A stretch of 64,000 nt of DNA from Nodosilinea sp. WJT8-NPBG4 (GCA_019359285.1 JAHHHQ010000053.1:1-64000); one strand, 5' to 3'. Numbered from the stretch's first letter, positions 18,604 to 29,600 are shown. The notes: generated from the letters alone by a model not told the origin. Numbers and translations are program-made.

Positions 18604-20757
18604 ATGACCCCGATCGCTACCATCATTGCCGCCGAGCTAGACATTCGCCCTACTCAGGTCGAAGCCACCCTGGCACTGTTTGCCGAAGGGGCGACGGTGC
18701 CCTTTGTGGCCCGCTACCGCAAGGAGCGCACTGGCGACCTAGATGAGGTGCAGCTGCGGCAGATTGCTGAGCGACACCAGTACCTGACGGAGCTTGAGGA
18801 TCGGCGACAGACAGTGCTGAGCGAGATTCAGTCCCAGGGCAAGCTCACCGAGGCGCTAAAGGCAGCGATTCTCGCCTGTCAGCAAAAGACGGAGCTAGAA
18901 GATCTCTACCTACCCTACCGTCCCAAGCGCCGCACCCGCGCCACCATGGCGAAGGAAAAAGGGCTAGAGCTGCTGGCCCAGAGGATTGAGGATCTGAATA
19001 AAACGGGCAAACGCGCGATTCTGCTTCAAGAAGCGCAGGCATTTGTGAACCCAGACAAAGGGGTTCAGTCTACGGATGACGCGCTCCAGGGGGCGGCGGA
19101 TATTTTGGCGGAGCAGGTGGCAGAGCGGGCAGAGCTGCGACGCCATGTGCGTGATCGCCTCCTCAGCCACGGCCAGTTCACTGCCAGCATCAAAAAAGGC
19201 CACCCCGAGGGCAGCACCAAGTACGAGATGTATCGGGCTTACCAGGCCCCGGTGCGCTCCATTGCCTCCCATAACCTGCTGGCGCTGCTGCGGGGCGATC
19301 GCGAAGGCATTCTCAAGGTGGGCTTAGAGATAGAGCCCGACCCCATTCTGCAAACCCTCGAGAAGCGGGTGGTGAAAACCCCTGTAGCTGAGGTTCGCCA
19401 GTTCTACCAGGGAGTGATTCAAGACGCCTACAGCCGGTTGATGAAGCCGTCGCTGACCAGCGAGGTGATGGCCGAGAAAAAGGCCTGGGCTGACGAAGTG
19501 TCGATTCAAAACTTTGAGGCCAACCTCAAAAACCTGCTGCTGTCGCCCCCGGCGGGCATGAAGCCCACCCTGGGGGTTGACCCCGGCTTTCGCACCGGCT
19601 GCAAGGTGGCGGCGGTGGATGGCACCGGCAAATTTCTGGAGTACCAGGCGGTGTTTCCGCATCAGTCGGCGCGGCAGCGGCAGCAGGCAGCGGAGTCGCT
19701 AGCAGGGATGATTCGCAAACACCACATTGAGCTCATTGCGATCGGCAACGGCACTGCCAGCCGCGAAACCGACGCCTTTGTGGGGGAAGTCCTGAAGACT
19801 TTGTCGAATCCTCCGGTGAAAGTGCTGGTGAATGAGTCGGGGGCCTCGATCTACTCCGCCAGTGAAGTGGCGGCGGCGGAATTTCCCGACCTAGATGTGA
19901 CGGTGCGGGGGGCGATTAGCATTGCCCGACGGCTGCAAGACCCCCTGGCGGAGCTGGTCAAAATCGACCCTAAATCGATTGGCGTGGGCCAGTACCAGCA
20001 CGATGTCGATCAAAAGCGGCTGAAGCAAAAGCTCGATGACACCATTGAGAGCTGCGTCAACTATGTGGGGGTGGATCTAAACATGGCCTCCCGCGAGCTG
20101 CTGACCTACGTGTCGGGGCTGACCCCAGCAGTGGCGAACAATATTGTGGAATTTCGCGATGCCAACGGCGCGTTTCAGTCGCGCCGTGAGCTGCTAAAGG
20201 TAAAAAAGCTGGGGCCAAAAGCCTTTGAGCAGGCGGCGGGATTTCTGCGCATTCGCAACGGCAAAAACCCGCTCGACAACACGGCGGTGCACCCCGAAAG
20301 CTACGGCATTGTGGATGCGATCGCCGCCGATCTCTCCCTCCCTCTATCGCAAATTCCCAAAGCTGCTGATCGCCTAAAGCGACTCGACATCAGGAAATAC
20401 ACCACCGCCGAGGCTGGAGAGCTCACCCTGCGCGACATCTTGCAGGAGCTAGAAAAGCCTGGTCGCGACCCCCGTGAGCAGTTCGCCTACGCCCGTTTTC
20501 AGGACGGCATCAACGAAATCACCGACCTGAAGCCGGGCCTCACCCTGGAGGGGGTGGTCACCAATGTCACTAACTTTGGCGCGTTTGTGGATGTGGGGGT
20601 GCACCAGGATGGGCTGGTGCATATTTCTCAAATGGCCGATCGCTTTGTCAGCGACCCCAACGAGATTGTCAAAGTGGGTCAGGTGGTGACGGTGCGGGTG
20701 ATGGAGGTGGATACCAAGCTCAAGCGCATCGGTCTGTCGATGCGGGCCACGTCCTAA
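18604..20757 (+). CDS. tex: Tex family RNA-binding protein (S1 domain)
   Basis: PFVARYRKERTGDLDEVQLR, GVDPGFRTGCKVAAVDGTGKF, YQHDVDQKRLKQKLDDTIESCVNYVGVDLNMAS, C-terminal S1 domain. Confidence 0.93.
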   Translation: MTPIATIIAAELDIRPTQVEATLALFAEGATVPFVARYRKERTGDLDEVQLRQIAERHQYLTELEDRRQTVLSEIQSQGKLTEALKAAILACQQKTELEDLYLPYRPKRRTRATMAKEKGLELLAQRIEDLNKTGKRAILLQEAQAFVNPDKGVQSTDDALQGAADILAEQVAERAELRRHVRDRLLSHGQFTASIKKGHPEGSTKYEMYRAYQAPVRSIASHNLLALLRGDREGILKVGLEIEPDPILQTLEKRVVKTPVAEVRQFYQGVIQDAYSRLMKPSLTSEVMAEKKAWADEVSIQNFEANLKNLLLSPPAGMKPTLGVDPGFRTGCKVAAVDGTGKFLEYQAVFPHQSARQRQQAAESLAGMIRKHHIELIAIGNGTASRETDAFVGEVLKTLSNPPVKVLVNESGASIYSASEVAAAEFPDLDVTVRGAISIARRLQDPLAELVKIDPKSIGVGQYQHDVDQKRLKQKLDDTIESCVNYVGVDLNMASRELLTYVSGLTPAVANNIVEFRDANGAFQSRRELLKVKKLGPKAFEQAAGFLRIRNGKNPLDNTAVHPESYGIVDAIAADLSLPLSQIPKAADRLKRLDIRKYTTAEAGELTLRDILQELEKPGRDPREQFAYARFQDGINEITDLKPGLTLEGVVTNVTNFGAFVDVGVHQDGLVHISQMADRFVSDPNEIVKVGQVVTVRVMEVDTKLKRIGLSMRATS

Positions 20758-20853
20758 AGCTGGAGAAAAATGGGGCAATGTTGATTCCCCTCAGGCAATC
20801 CCCTAAGGTGATCAAGGGCACATTGCCCCTGGAGCCACGATTGACCCATCACC

Positions 20854-21348
20854 ATGACCAAGCAGCTAATTCTCTTTCGCCACGGCAAATCTGACTGGAA
20901 TGTGGCCTCTGGTCGCGATCGCGATCGCCCGGTAGCCGAGCGCGGCATTACCGCCGCCAAAACCATGGGCAAGCTGCTGGCGGCGGCGGGCAAAGTGCCC
21001 GATCTGGCCATTACCTCGTCGGCGGTGCGAGCCCGCACCACTCTAGAGATTGCCATGGCGGCCGGCCAGTGGCCCTGCCCCATGAGTGTGACCGACGACC
21101 TCTACGAAGCCTCGATCGACCAAGTGCTGGGGGTGATTCACCCGGTGCCAAATCATCACCGCTCGCTCATGCTGGTGGGGCATCAGCCGACCTGGGCTGA
21201 CGCAGTCTCGTTTTTTTTAGGCGGCGGCACTGTGGCCATGCCTACGGCTGCTATGGTCTGCCTTGAGTTTGAGATCGCCACCTGGGCTCAGATTGACTAT
21301 GGCCGGGGCACTCTGCTGTGGCTGCTGCCTCCCAGGCTGTTTACCTAG
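20854..21348 (+). CDS. sixA: SixA-like histidine phosphatase
   Basis: LILFRHGKSDW RHG motif; LMLVGHQPTWAD. Confidence 0.82.
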   Translation: MTKQLILFRHGKSDWNVASGRDRDRPVAERGITAAKTMGKLLAAAGKVPDLAITSSAVRARTTLEIAMAAGQWPCPMSVTDDLYEASIDQVLGVIHPVPNHHRSLMLVGHQPTWADAVSFFLGGGTVAMPTAAMVCLEFEIATWAQIDYGRGTLLWLLPPRLFT

Positions 21349-21660
21349 GGCGCTGACTGACAGCTGCCACGGTTGCAGAGCGGCTTTCAGAGGCGATCGC
21401 CGTCTGATGCAGTGATTTATAAGCCTTCAGCTCTTTGCCCTCAACATAACCACCCCTACAGCGGTTTAGACATAGACTTTGCTGTCCAAGGCATAGACAG
21501 CTGGGGCCAGAGTGGGGTCTACGATAGCCTGAGGGGACTGGTGGGCCACCACGGCTTCACAGCTGGTGAGCCTGGCCGTAGACAATATCTAAGTCAGGAG
21601 ACTGCCCCCGACGCTGGGGGTTCTCAGTATAGTTAAGGAGACGTTGGCCCCGGTGATGGC

Positions 21661-22527
21661 ATGACCGCAACCGTCAACAGACAGCACGGGTTTCTGCAAA
21701 CCAATGGCCTGCACCTGCACTATGTTCGCCAGGGTCAAGGGCCGCTGATGCTGTTTCTGCACGGCTTTCCAGAATTTTGGTACTCCTGGCGGCACCAGCT
21801 CGACTATTTTGCGGCCCGATATACCTGCGTCGCCCTCGACCTGCGGGGCTACAACGACAGCGACAAGCCTTCAGGTGTCGACGCCTATCGCATGGATGTT
21901 TTGGTGGAGGATGTGCGGGGGGCGATCGCCGCACTGGGCTATGACCGAGCAGTCCTGGTAGGGCACGACTGGGGGGGCGCGATCGCCTGGGCTTTTGCCT
22001 ACGCTCATCCCGAGCTGCTCCAGTCGCTGATCGTTATGAATATTCCTCACCCAGCTAAGTTTGCTGAGGGGCTACGCCATCCTCAGCAGCTGTTGCGCAG
22101 TTGGTATATCGGGGCCTTTCAGCTACCGCTGCTGCCCGAACTCCTGTTGCAGGCAGGCGACTACTGGGCGATCGAGCAAATGTTGCAGGGCATGGCGATC
22201 GATAAAAACACCTTTAGCGACGCTGATCTGCAAGCCTACAAAACCGCCGCCGCCAAACCCGGTGCCCTCACCGCCATGGTCAACTACTACCGGGCTTTGA
22301 GCTTTAGCGGTCCGCAGTGGCAACCCTGGGGCATTCTCGAAGTGCCTACTCTACTGATTTGGGCCGAAGCCGATGCGGCCCTGGGGAAAGAACTCTCCGT
22401 TGGCACCGAAGACTACGTGCGCCATCTAAGGCTGCGCTACATTCCCCAGTGCAGCCACTGGGTGCAGCAGGAGCGCCCCCACCAGGTCAACACCTTGATG
22501 GACGAATTCCTCGCCCTAGAGCCATGA
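21661..22527 (+). CDS. Alpha/beta hydrolase (epoxide hydrolase-like)
   Basis: MLFLHGFPEFWYSWRHQL, VGHDWGGAIAWAFA, SHWVQQERPHQVN. Confidence 0.88.
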   Translation: MTATVNRQHGFLQTNGLHLHYVRQGQGPLMLFLHGFPEFWYSWRHQLDYFAARYTCVALDLRGYNDSDKPSGVDAYRMDVLVEDVRGAIAALGYDRAVLVGHDWGGAIAWAFAYAHPELLQSLIVMNIPHPAKFAEGLRHPQQLLRSWYIGAFQLPLLPELLLQAGDYWAIEQMLQGMAIDKNTFSDADLQAYKTAAAKPGALTAMVNYYRALSFSGPQWQPWGILEVPTLLIWAEADAALGKELSVGTEDYVRHLRLRYIPQCSHWVQQERPHQVNTLMDEFLALEP

Positions 22528-22813
22528 CCGTTTCTCCAGACCTGCGCGCCACCCTGCTCAGTTTGCTTGCCCAGCGCGGTCCCGACAAAACGATCTACCC
22601 CTCCGAAGTCGCCCGCGCCCTCAGTCCTAAAATTGGCGCGAACTGATGTCCGCTGTTCGTAAAGTTGGAGTTGAGCTAGTGGCCGAGGGGGAGATAGTTG
22701 TCCGACAGCAAGGTCAAGTGGTCGACCCCAAAACGGTTAGGGGGCCGATTCGCTATGGCCAGGCCAATAGTGCAGCAGGCGAGCGAGGGGAAGAGGAGAC
22801 TTTCCGGAAGTGA
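22524..22813 (+). pseudogene. DUF3253-like gene split by an apparent 1-nt frameshift
   Basis: Frame 1: MTVSPDLRATLLSLLAQRGPDKTIYPSEVARALSPK (stop 22644-22646). Shifted frame: WRELMSAVRKVGVELVAEGEIVVRQQGQVVDPKTVRGPIRYG... to stop 22811-22813. Shift lies at cctaaaattgg; ATGA overlap with the upstream hydrolase. Confidence 0.72.
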
Positions 22814-22960
22814 TGAGTGAAAGGCATGCGGTCAGCTCTGGCGGCGATGTTTGACACCTGCGTTTGAGTATCGCCCGCCGTCTGATTCTGTTGCCCAGTG
22901 CAACCCCTGAGCGTCCCTTGGGCAACCTAGAGGTGCCCCTTTTTGTGGATGTCGCCAACC

Positions 22961-24142
22961 ATGCGTGTGCTCGTGCTCAGCCACACCTATATCGTTGACC
23001 TCAACCGCGAAAAGCTGCGCGCCCTAGCTCAGCTTTCCCCAGAGATGGAGGTGGTGGTAGGCGTTCCTCGGCGCTGGCAGCCCGGCGGCGTGCAAAACCG
23101 GCTGATTGTCTCTGAACCCTTCCAGTCGGGCAACTTTCGGGTGCAGCCCCTCAGCAATCTCAGCCAAAACAACCAGGGGTTGCTCACCTTTGGCCCCGAT
23201 CTGATTAGCTTGCTGCAAAAATTTCGGCCCCAGGTAATTCAGGTTGAGCAGGGGGCTAAAGCGCTGGCCTATGCCCAAACCATCACCCTCAACCGCCTGC
23301 TGGGCCTGAGGGCCAAAAACGTCTTTTTCACCTGGTGGAACTTGCCCTACCAGGTCAAATTCCCCATCGCTGCCCTCGAAGCTTACAACCTGCGGCATAC
23401 CCACGGTCTGGTGGTGGGCAACCAGGACGGAGCAGATGTTTTGCGCGATCGCGGCTACACTGCCCCCTATCAGGTGATGCCTCAGCTTGGTGTCGATGAA
23501 ATCCTGTTCCGTCCTCAGCCTCAGCCAAAGTTGGCCCAGTCCCTCGTTATACCCAGCGATGCTTTTGTGGTGGGTTACTGCGGTCGCTTTGTAGAAGAAA
23601 AGGGACTGCTGACTCTCTGCAACGCCTTGGCAACTCTACGAGACCATCCTCAGCCCTGGGTGTGGCTGCTGGTGGGTCGGGGAGAACTGCGGGATACCAT
23701 TCAGGCACAGGCTGATGGGTTGGGCATCGGCGATCGCCTCCGCTGGGTGACCGGCATTCCCCACGACCAGGTACCCAACTACATCAACCTCATGCACACC
23801 TTAGTGCTGCCCTCCGAAACCACTGACACCTTCAAAACTCTCACCGCCAAAGGCTGGAAAGAACAATTCGGCCACGTGCTGATCGAAGCCATGGCCTGCG
23901 CCGTTCCCGTGATCGGCTCCGATTCTGGCGAAATTCCCCACGTTATTGACCAAGCCGGTCTCGTCTTTCCCGAGGGCAACGCCCCTGCCCTCGCCGATCG
24001 CCTACGCCTCTTGCTAGAGAACCCTGAGCAGCGGCAATCCCTTGGTGAAGCAGGCCATCACCGCGCCATGAGTCGCTATACGAACCGAGCATTGGCGAAG
24101 CAATTGTTGGAGTTCTACGAAGAGATTGGGGTGAAGGGGTGA
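22961..24142 (+). CDS. Glycosyltransferase family 4-like
   Basis: MRVLVLSHTYIVDLNREKLRAL; VGYCGRFVEEKGLLTLCNAL; HVLIEAMACAVPVIGSDSGEIPHVI. Confidence 0.85.
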   Translation: MRVLVLSHTYIVDLNREKLRALAQLSPEMEVVVGVPRRWQPGGVQNRLIVSEPFQSGNFRVQPLSNLSQNNQGLLTFGPDLISLLQKFRPQVIQVEQGAKALAYAQTITLNRLLGLRAKNVFFTWWNLPYQVKFPIAALEAYNLRHTHGLVVGNQDGADVLRDRGYTAPYQVMPQLGVDEILFRPQPQPKLAQSLVIPSDAFVVGYCGRFVEEKGLLTLCNALATLRDHPQPWVWLLVGRGELRDTIQAQADGLGIGDRLRWVTGIPHDQVPNYINLMHTLVLPSETTDTFKTLTAKGWKEQFGHVLIEAMACAVPVIGSDSGEIPHVIDQAGLVFPEGNAPALADRLRLLLENPEQRQSLGEAGHHRAMSRYTNRALAKQLLEFYEEIGVKG

Positions 24143-24290
24143 GAGAGATGGGGAGGGTGGGGGAGATAGGGAAGGTGAGGGAGAGGGGTTGACTTCAAAA
24201 GTTAGACATGCCCATCCCTAGGTTTCTCCACCTCCCTTAACCCACCCCTACTTCCCTATCTCCCCTATCCTCATCTTCCCCATCTCCACT
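24140..24290. repeat. Purine-rich/pyrimidine-rich intergenic inverted repeat
   Basis: gggagatagggaag and its complement cttccctatctccc flank a short AT-richer segment between the two glycosyltransferase genes. Confidence 0.6.
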
Positions 24291-24291
24291 T

Positions 24292-25503
24292 ATGCGCGTC
24301 CTCCAAATCGTCCCCTCCATCTCCCTCATCTACGGCGGCCCCAGCCAGATGGTGCGCGGCTTTGCCCAGGGGTTAGCAGCGGCGGGGGCGGAGGTGACAA
24401 TTCTCACCACCAATTCCAATGGCGATTCAGGTCAGTCACCGCTAGCGGTTCCCTTAGTCATACCGGTGCAGGAAGAGAACTATAGGGTGCGCTACTTTGC
24501 CTGTTCCCCCTGGCGGCGGTATAAGTTTTCGGCGGGGCTCTTGGCTTGGCTCTACCAACATGCTCACGAATTTGACCTAGCCCACATTCACGCGTTGTTT
24601 TCGCCCCTGAGCACGGCGGCAGCAACGGTGGCGCGCGATCGCAATCTTCCCTACGTGCTGCGTCCCCTAGGCACCCTCGACCCGGCAGATTTGCAGAAAA
24701 AAAAGCGCCTCAAGCAGATATACGGACGGCTGTTTGAAGCCCCCAATATCGCCGGAGCGGCGGCGCTGCACTTCACTAGCCCGATCGAGGCCGAGGTCTC
24801 CCACCGATTTGGGGCCAGCGCTCAAGATTGGGTGATACCGCTGGGAGTGCAGCCGCCAAACGCGTTGTCAGAGGGTGAATGCCGGAAAATTTTGGCGCAG
24901 ATGCAGATTCCCCAGGATCGTCCCCTACTGCTCTATCTCTCCCGCCTAGATCCCAAAAAGGGGCTTGATTTGCTGTTGCCAGCCCTGGAACAGCTCACTG
25001 CCCAGGGCCTAGCGTTTCACCTGGTGCTGGCGGGGGGAAATCCTCAAGTCCCGGCCTATGAGCAGGCCATTGGCGATCGCCTGCGGGCAACACCTTTGGG
25101 CGATCGCACCACGCTCACAGGATTTATTACCGGCGATGCCAAAGCCGCCCTACTGCAAGCTGCCGATCTATTTGTGCTGCCTTCCTACTACGAGAACTTT
25201 GGTATTGCCGTAGCTGAGGCTATGGCTGCGGGGGTGCCGGTGGTCGTGTCTAAGGGAGTCTACATCTGGCCCGACATCATCGCCAGCGGTAGCGGCTGGG
25301 TGTGCGACTTGAGCCTAGACGGGGTAACACAGGCCTTAGCTGAGGCCTTGAAAAATTCTGCCCAACGGCAGCTACGGGGGCAGCGGGCTAGGGCTTATGC
25401 TGAAGAATATTACGACTGGGATGCGATCGCCCATCAAACCCTAGCTGCTTACCACACCGTTCTGCCCAAGCCCTTAGCTAACTCCAAAGCTCTGTTCCTT
25501 TAG
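24292..25503 (+). CDS. Glycosyltransferase family 4
   Basis: MRVLQIVPSISLIYGGPSQMVRGFAQGLAAAGAEVTI; LLYLSRLDPKKGLDLLLPAL; ENFGIAVAEAMAAGVPVVVS. Confidence 0.88.
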   Translation: MRVLQIVPSISLIYGGPSQMVRGFAQGLAAAGAEVTILTTNSNGDSGQSPLAVPLVIPVQEENYRVRYFACSPWRRYKFSAGLLAWLYQHAHEFDLAHIHALFSPLSTAAATVARDRNLPYVLRPLGTLDPADLQKKKRLKQIYGRLFEAPNIAGAAALHFTSPIEAEVSHRFGASAQDWVIPLGVQPPNALSEGECRKILAQMQIPQDRPLLLYLSRLDPKKGLDLLLPALEQLTAQGLAFHLVLAGGNPQVPAYEQAIGDRLRATPLGDRTTLTGFITGDAKAALLQAADLFVLPSYYENFGIAVAEAMAAGVPVVVSKGVYIWPDIIASGSGWVCDLSLDGVTQALAEALKNSAQRQLRGQRARAYAEEYYDWDAIAHQTLAAYHTVLPKPLANSKALFL

Positions 25504-25680
25504 TAACCTACTTTGGATAGTGTCATAACCCGCACTTACTGCCCTTGGGAAAACGGTGTATAAAGATACGTATAACGGTACGTTAAGAAACTCATCAGGT
25601 TTTTCACCCTATAGGGGAAAATTTTAACTACAGAGCGAGATCTACCCCTAACCACCGCCGAGTTTATAGGTCTACCTCCC

Positions 25681-25923
25681 ATGCTTCAGGATGCCAAAGC
25701 TATTCGGTACTATCAACGGATTACCGATGCCTTCGTCGACCAGTGGAACCGAGGCTATCGCACCAGCGAACTACGTCTTTACCTGGAAGGCTATCTGGCC
25801 GCCCTTCGTCACTCTGACGGCCTCGAACCCTATCTGATCCACCGCCTCGAAGAAGACACCATCCGCTATCTCAACGACCCGTCAAACTTCATCATGGCCC
25901 AGCCCGAGCCTGAGATTTATTAA
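25681..25923 (+). CDS. Small conserved-looking cyanobacterial protein of unknown function (DUF6761-like)
   Basis: 80 aa MLQDAKAIRYYQRITDAFVDQWNRGYRTSELRLYLEGYLAALRHSDGLEPYLIHRLEEDTIRYL... Confidence 0.65.
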   Translation: MLQDAKAIRYYQRITDAFVDQWNRGYRTSELRLYLEGYLAALRHSDGLEPYLIHRLEEDTIRYLNDPSNFIMAQPEPEIY

Positions 25924-26016
25924 CTTCCTAAAAAGACTTCACCTAAAAATTGCCAAGATTTTGCTGTAGCGTCGCCTGGGCTTCAGCTATGGAAAATATT
26001 TTAGGGCAAAGTTTTT

Positions 26017-26300
26017 TTAGTGCAGTATTTGAGACAAAAACTTCTTAATTCGCTCCTCTTCGGGGTTATTGAAGAAGTCATCGGGGGTTGTGTCAGCGAC
26101 TAAATGGCCCTCGGATAGAAAAATAATGCGATCGACTACCTCCCAGGCAAACCCCACTTCATGGGTGACACACCCAGTTTGCCAAGTCACGCATTACAGC
26201 CAGCACTTCTCGCACTATCTCTGGGTCTAAGGCAGAGGTCGGTTTGTCAAACAGCATCACTTTGGGACGCATAGCTAGGGCGCAATCGAACGCTCTATCA
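26017..26300 (-). pseudogene. Degraded 3' part of a polar amino-acid ABC transporter ATPase (glnQ-like)
   Basis: [34 protein letters not shown], then in another frame [50 protein letters not shown]; no intact 5' half. Confidence 0.8.
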
Positions 26301-26310
26301 GGGACACAGC

Positions 26311-26605
26311 AACACCCTCTTGTTCGAGGCGTGGGTTGAGCGCTACCTGGTGCCTGAATTGTGCGGCAGGTCGTCGTGATGGACAATGCCAGCTTCCACA
26401 AGTCTCAGCACACGCAGGATTTGATTGAACAGGCCGGTTGCACAGTTCTGTTCCTACCATCCTATTCTCTAGACTTCAACAAGATTGAAAAATTCTGGAC
26501 TCGGCTAAACACCATCTTCGCAAGACGCTCAGCGCCTTCGATACCCTCTAGGATCCCGTTGATGATGCCTTTAAAGAACTGTCTGTCATGCTTCTAGACC
26601 AATAA
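26311..26605 (+). mobile_element. IS630 family transposase remnant (frameshifted, internal stop)
   Basis: Three frames needed: [17 protein letters not shown] / [53 protein letters not shown] / KTLSAFDTL*DPVDDAFKELSVMLLDQ*. Confidence 0.8.
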
Positions 26606-26637
26606 AAAAGGCTCCTGCCCTAGGGCAGGAGCCTTTT
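26606..26637 (-). terminator. Perfect palindromic terminator downstream of psbC
   Basis: AAAAGGCTCCTGCCCTAGGGCAGGAGCCTTTT, perfect 32-bp palindrome with A/T tracts on both sides. Confidence 0.85.
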
Positions 26638-26669
26638 ACTTAGTTAACCCAGTGGGTTGGCCTCAACCT

Positions 26670-28052
26670 TTAGTCGAGGTCGCCCATAGCGAGTACGGGT
26701 TCAGTTTCGCGATCGATACCCTTCTCAAAGCCTGCCTCAGCCGCGCGGGCGCGACCAGCATGCCAGAGGTGACCAATCAGGAAGAAGAAGCCCAGTACAA
26801 AGTGAGAGGTCGATAGCCACTGGCGGGGGTTAACGAAGTTCACGGAGTTGATTTCCGTGATCACACCGCCCACCGAGTTGATGGAGGCGTTGGGCGCGTG
26901 AGTCATGTACTCAGCCGCGCGACGCACTTGCCAATCTTGGATATCGTTGGTCAGCTTATCGAGGTCAAGGCCGTTGGGGCCACGCAGGGGCTCCAACCAA
27001 GGACCTTGGAAGTCCCAAAAGCGCATGGTTTCACCACCGAAGATGATCTCACCAGTAGGGGAGCGCATCAGGTACTTACCTAGACCAGTGGGGCCTTGGG
27101 CCGCACCGATGTTGGCACCCAGGCGCATGTCGCGCACCAGGAAGGTCATCGCCTGAGCCTGAGAAGACTCGGCGTTGGTGGGGCCGTAGAACTCAGAGGG
27201 ATAAGCCGTGTTGTTGAACCACACGTAGCAGGAGGCGATAAAGCCCATCAGGGACAGAGCGCCCAGGCTGTACGACAGGTAGGCTTCACCAGACCAGATC
27301 AGAGCACGACGGGCCCAGCCGAAAGGCTTGGTGAGAATGTGCCAAATGCCGCCAGCAATGCAGATCAGGCCAACCCAGATGTGGCCGCCGATGATGTCTT
27401 CCATGTTGTTGACGCCGACAATCCAGCCGTCGCCACCAAAGGGAGAACCCAGCAGGTAGCCAAAAATAACGGCGGGGTTCAGAGTCGGGTTGGTGATGAG
27501 GCGGACATCGCCACCGCCCGGTGCCCAGGTGTCATAGACACCGCCGAACACGCAAGCCTTCAAAACCAGCAGCAGCGCACCGCAACCCAGCAGGATGAGG
27601 TGGTAGCCGATGATGTTGGTCATCTGGTTCTTGTCTTTCCAGTCGTAGCCGAAGAAGGAAGAGTACTCTTCTAGCACTTCGGGACCGCGCAGGGCGTGGT
27701 AAATACCACCGAGACCCAGTACCGCCGACGAAATCAGGTGCAGCACACCGACAACGAAGTAGGGGAAGGTGTTGATCACTTCACCACCGGGCCCTACGCC
27801 CCAGCCCAGAGTGGCGAGGTGAGGTAGCAGAATAAAGCCCTGCTCATACAGAGGCTTGTCAGGAACAAAGTGGGCTACTTCAAACAGGGTCATAGCCCCG
27901 GCCCAGAACACAATCAGACCAGAGTGGGCCACGTGGGCACCCAACAGCTTGCCGGATAGGTTGATCAAACGAGCGTTACCAGACCACCAGGCAAAGCCGG
28001 TGGATTCTTGGTCGCGCCCAGCAATATACGAGTTGCTAGAGAGCGTTACCAC
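26670..28052 (-). CDS. psbC: Photosystem II CP43 protein
   Basis: [61 protein letters not shown]...; GTG start at 28052 inside psbD 3' end, as usual for psbDC. Confidence 0.96.
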   Translation of the reverse strand: MVTLSSNSYIAGRDQESTGFAWWSGNARLINLSGKLLGAHVAHSGLIVFWAGAMTLFEVAHFVPDKPLYEQGFILLPHLATLGWGVGPGGEVINTFPYFVVGVLHLISSAVLGLGGIYHALRGPEVLEEYSSFFGYDWKDKNQMTNIIGYHLILLGCGALLLVLKACVFGGVYDTWAPGGGDVRLITNPTLNPAVIFGYLLGSPFGGDGWIVGVNNMEDIIGGHIWVGLICIAGGIWHILTKPFGWARRALIWSGEAYLSYSLGALSLMGFIASCYVWFNNTAYPSEFYGPTNAESSQAQAMTFLVRDMRLGANIGAAQGPTGLGKYLMRSPTGEIIFGGETMRFWDFQGPWLEPLRGPNGLDLDKLTNDIQDWQVRRAAEYMTHAPNASINSVGGVITEINSVNFVNPRQWLSTSHFVLGFFFLIGHLWHAGRARAAEAGFEKGIDRETEPVLAMGDLD

Positions 28053-29094
28053 GGGGGAGTACCTCTTCGGGGAATACAAACTTCTCATGGGGCTGGTCAG
28101 TCGGCGCCATCCAGGCCCGAATGCCTTCGTTCAGCAAGATGTTCTTGGTGTAGAAGGTCTCAAACTCAGGGTCTTCGGCCGCCCGAATCTCCTGGGACAC
28201 AAAGTCGTAGGCCCGCAGGTTCAACCCGAGACCCACAATGCCCACTGCGCTCATCCACAAACCGGTGACTGGCACAAACAGCATGAAGAAGTGCAGCCAA
28301 CGCTTGTTCGAAAACGCAATCCCAAAAATCTGAGACCAGAATCGGTTGGCGGTCACCATCGAGTAGGTCTCTTCGGCCTGGGTCGGCTCAAACGCACGGA
28401 AGGTGTTGGCGTTCTCACTGTCTTTGAACAGCGTGTTCTCTACCGTGGCACCGTGGATGGCGCACAGCAGCGCTCCGCCCAACACACCCGCTACACCCAT
28501 CATGTGGAAGGGGTTGAGCGTCCAGTTGTGGAAGCCCTGCAGGAACAGCAGGAAGCGGAAGATGGCGGCGACGCCAAAGCTGGGTGCAAAGAACCAGCTC
28601 GACTGCCCCAAGGGGTACATCAGAAAGACGCTGACAAATACCGCAATCGGAGCCGAAAAGGCGATGGCGTTGTAGGGACGCAGGCCGACTAGACGAGCCA
28701 CTTCGAACTGACGCAGCATGAAGCCAATCAGACCGAAGGTGCCGTGTAGAGCAACGAAGCTCCACAAGCCACCGAGTTGGCACCAGCGCACAAAGTCGCC
28801 CTGGGCTTCGGGGCCCCACAGCAGCAGCAGGGAGTGACCCAGGCTAGCGGCGGGGGTAGACACGGCGACGGTCAAAAAGTTGCACCCTTCCAAGTACGAC
28901 GACGCGAGGCCGTGGGTGTACCAGGAGGTGACAAAGGTGGTGCCGGTCAGCCAGCCGCCTACCGCCATGAAGGCGCAGGGGAACAGCAGGATGCCCGACC
29001 ACCCAATAAACACAAAGCGATCGCGCTTTAGCCAGTCGTCGAGAACGTCGAACCATCCTCGCTCGGCTTGCGCGCGTCCCATTGCTATGGTCAT
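28036..29094 (-). CDS. psbD: Photosystem II D2 protein
   Basis: 352 aa [75 protein letters not shown]... Confidence 0.98.
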   Translation of the reverse strand: MTIAMGRAQAERGWFDVLDDWLKRDRFVFIGWSGILLFPCAFMAVGGWLTGTTFVTSWYTHGLASSYLEGCNFLTVAVSTPAASLGHSLLLLWGPEAQGDFVRWCQLGGLWSFVALHGTFGLIGFMLRQFEVARLVGLRPYNAIAFSAPIAVFVSVFLMYPLGQSSWFFAPSFGVAAIFRFLLFLQGFHNWTLNPFHMMGVAGVLGGALLCAIHGATVENTLFKDSENANTFRAFEPTQAEETYSMVTANRFWSQIFGIAFSNKRWLHFFMLFVPVTGLWMSAVGIVGLGLNLRAYDFVSQEIRAAEDPEFETFYTKNILLNEGIRAWMAPTDQPHEKFVFPEEVLPRGNAL

Positions 29095-29600
29095 GTCAAA
29101 TCCTCTTTATATGACATCCAATCCATAAGGTCGCAGCTCTGATGGATCCAGAATAGCCTGGCAGAGCATTACCTCAAAGCAGGGGTTAGTAACTACTAAG
29201 TATTCCAGATATTAGAGCCAGGGAGAATAATATTCCTGCTCCAATCGCCGATACCTCTGCCTGAGTCGCACCAGCAGCCTTAGAAGACAAGCCTCTAGAG
29301 ACCGGGTTTCTATTTATGATAGAGAGTGTTCTATTTTTTTACAATCTGACACGTAATTTCTCAAGCTGGCGGTGCCAGGGGCCTAGCTGCCTCAAGCCGG
29401 TGTTCGTCGCAGGGGCCGACCGGCGTGGACCCAATGGGGTTTAGACTGGGCTGATTCAGTGTTTATATAGAGTAATAGCGGGTGATATACCCAGTCTGCT
29501 CAGTCCAAGTTTGAAGAAAACGGTGGTGTTGACCCGCCCCGTCTAGACTTTTGCCAAGTTTTTGTCGCTCTTCATCTATCACTATCGCTTGTTAAGATCT

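Noticed and set aside
21373-21636. 87-aa ORF between sixA and the alpha/beta hydrolase
   Set aside because: Low-complexity composition, no plausible family; likely intergenic noise
27096-27674. Plus-strand ORFs antisense to psbC/psbD (also 27856-28692)
   Set aside because: Shadow ORFs opposite highly conserved photosystem genes
26670-29094. psbD/psbC as possible far-red (FaRLiP) paralogues
   Set aside because: Protein sequences look like the standard D2/CP43 forms in the usual overlapping psbDC arrangement; no other far-red cluster genes present
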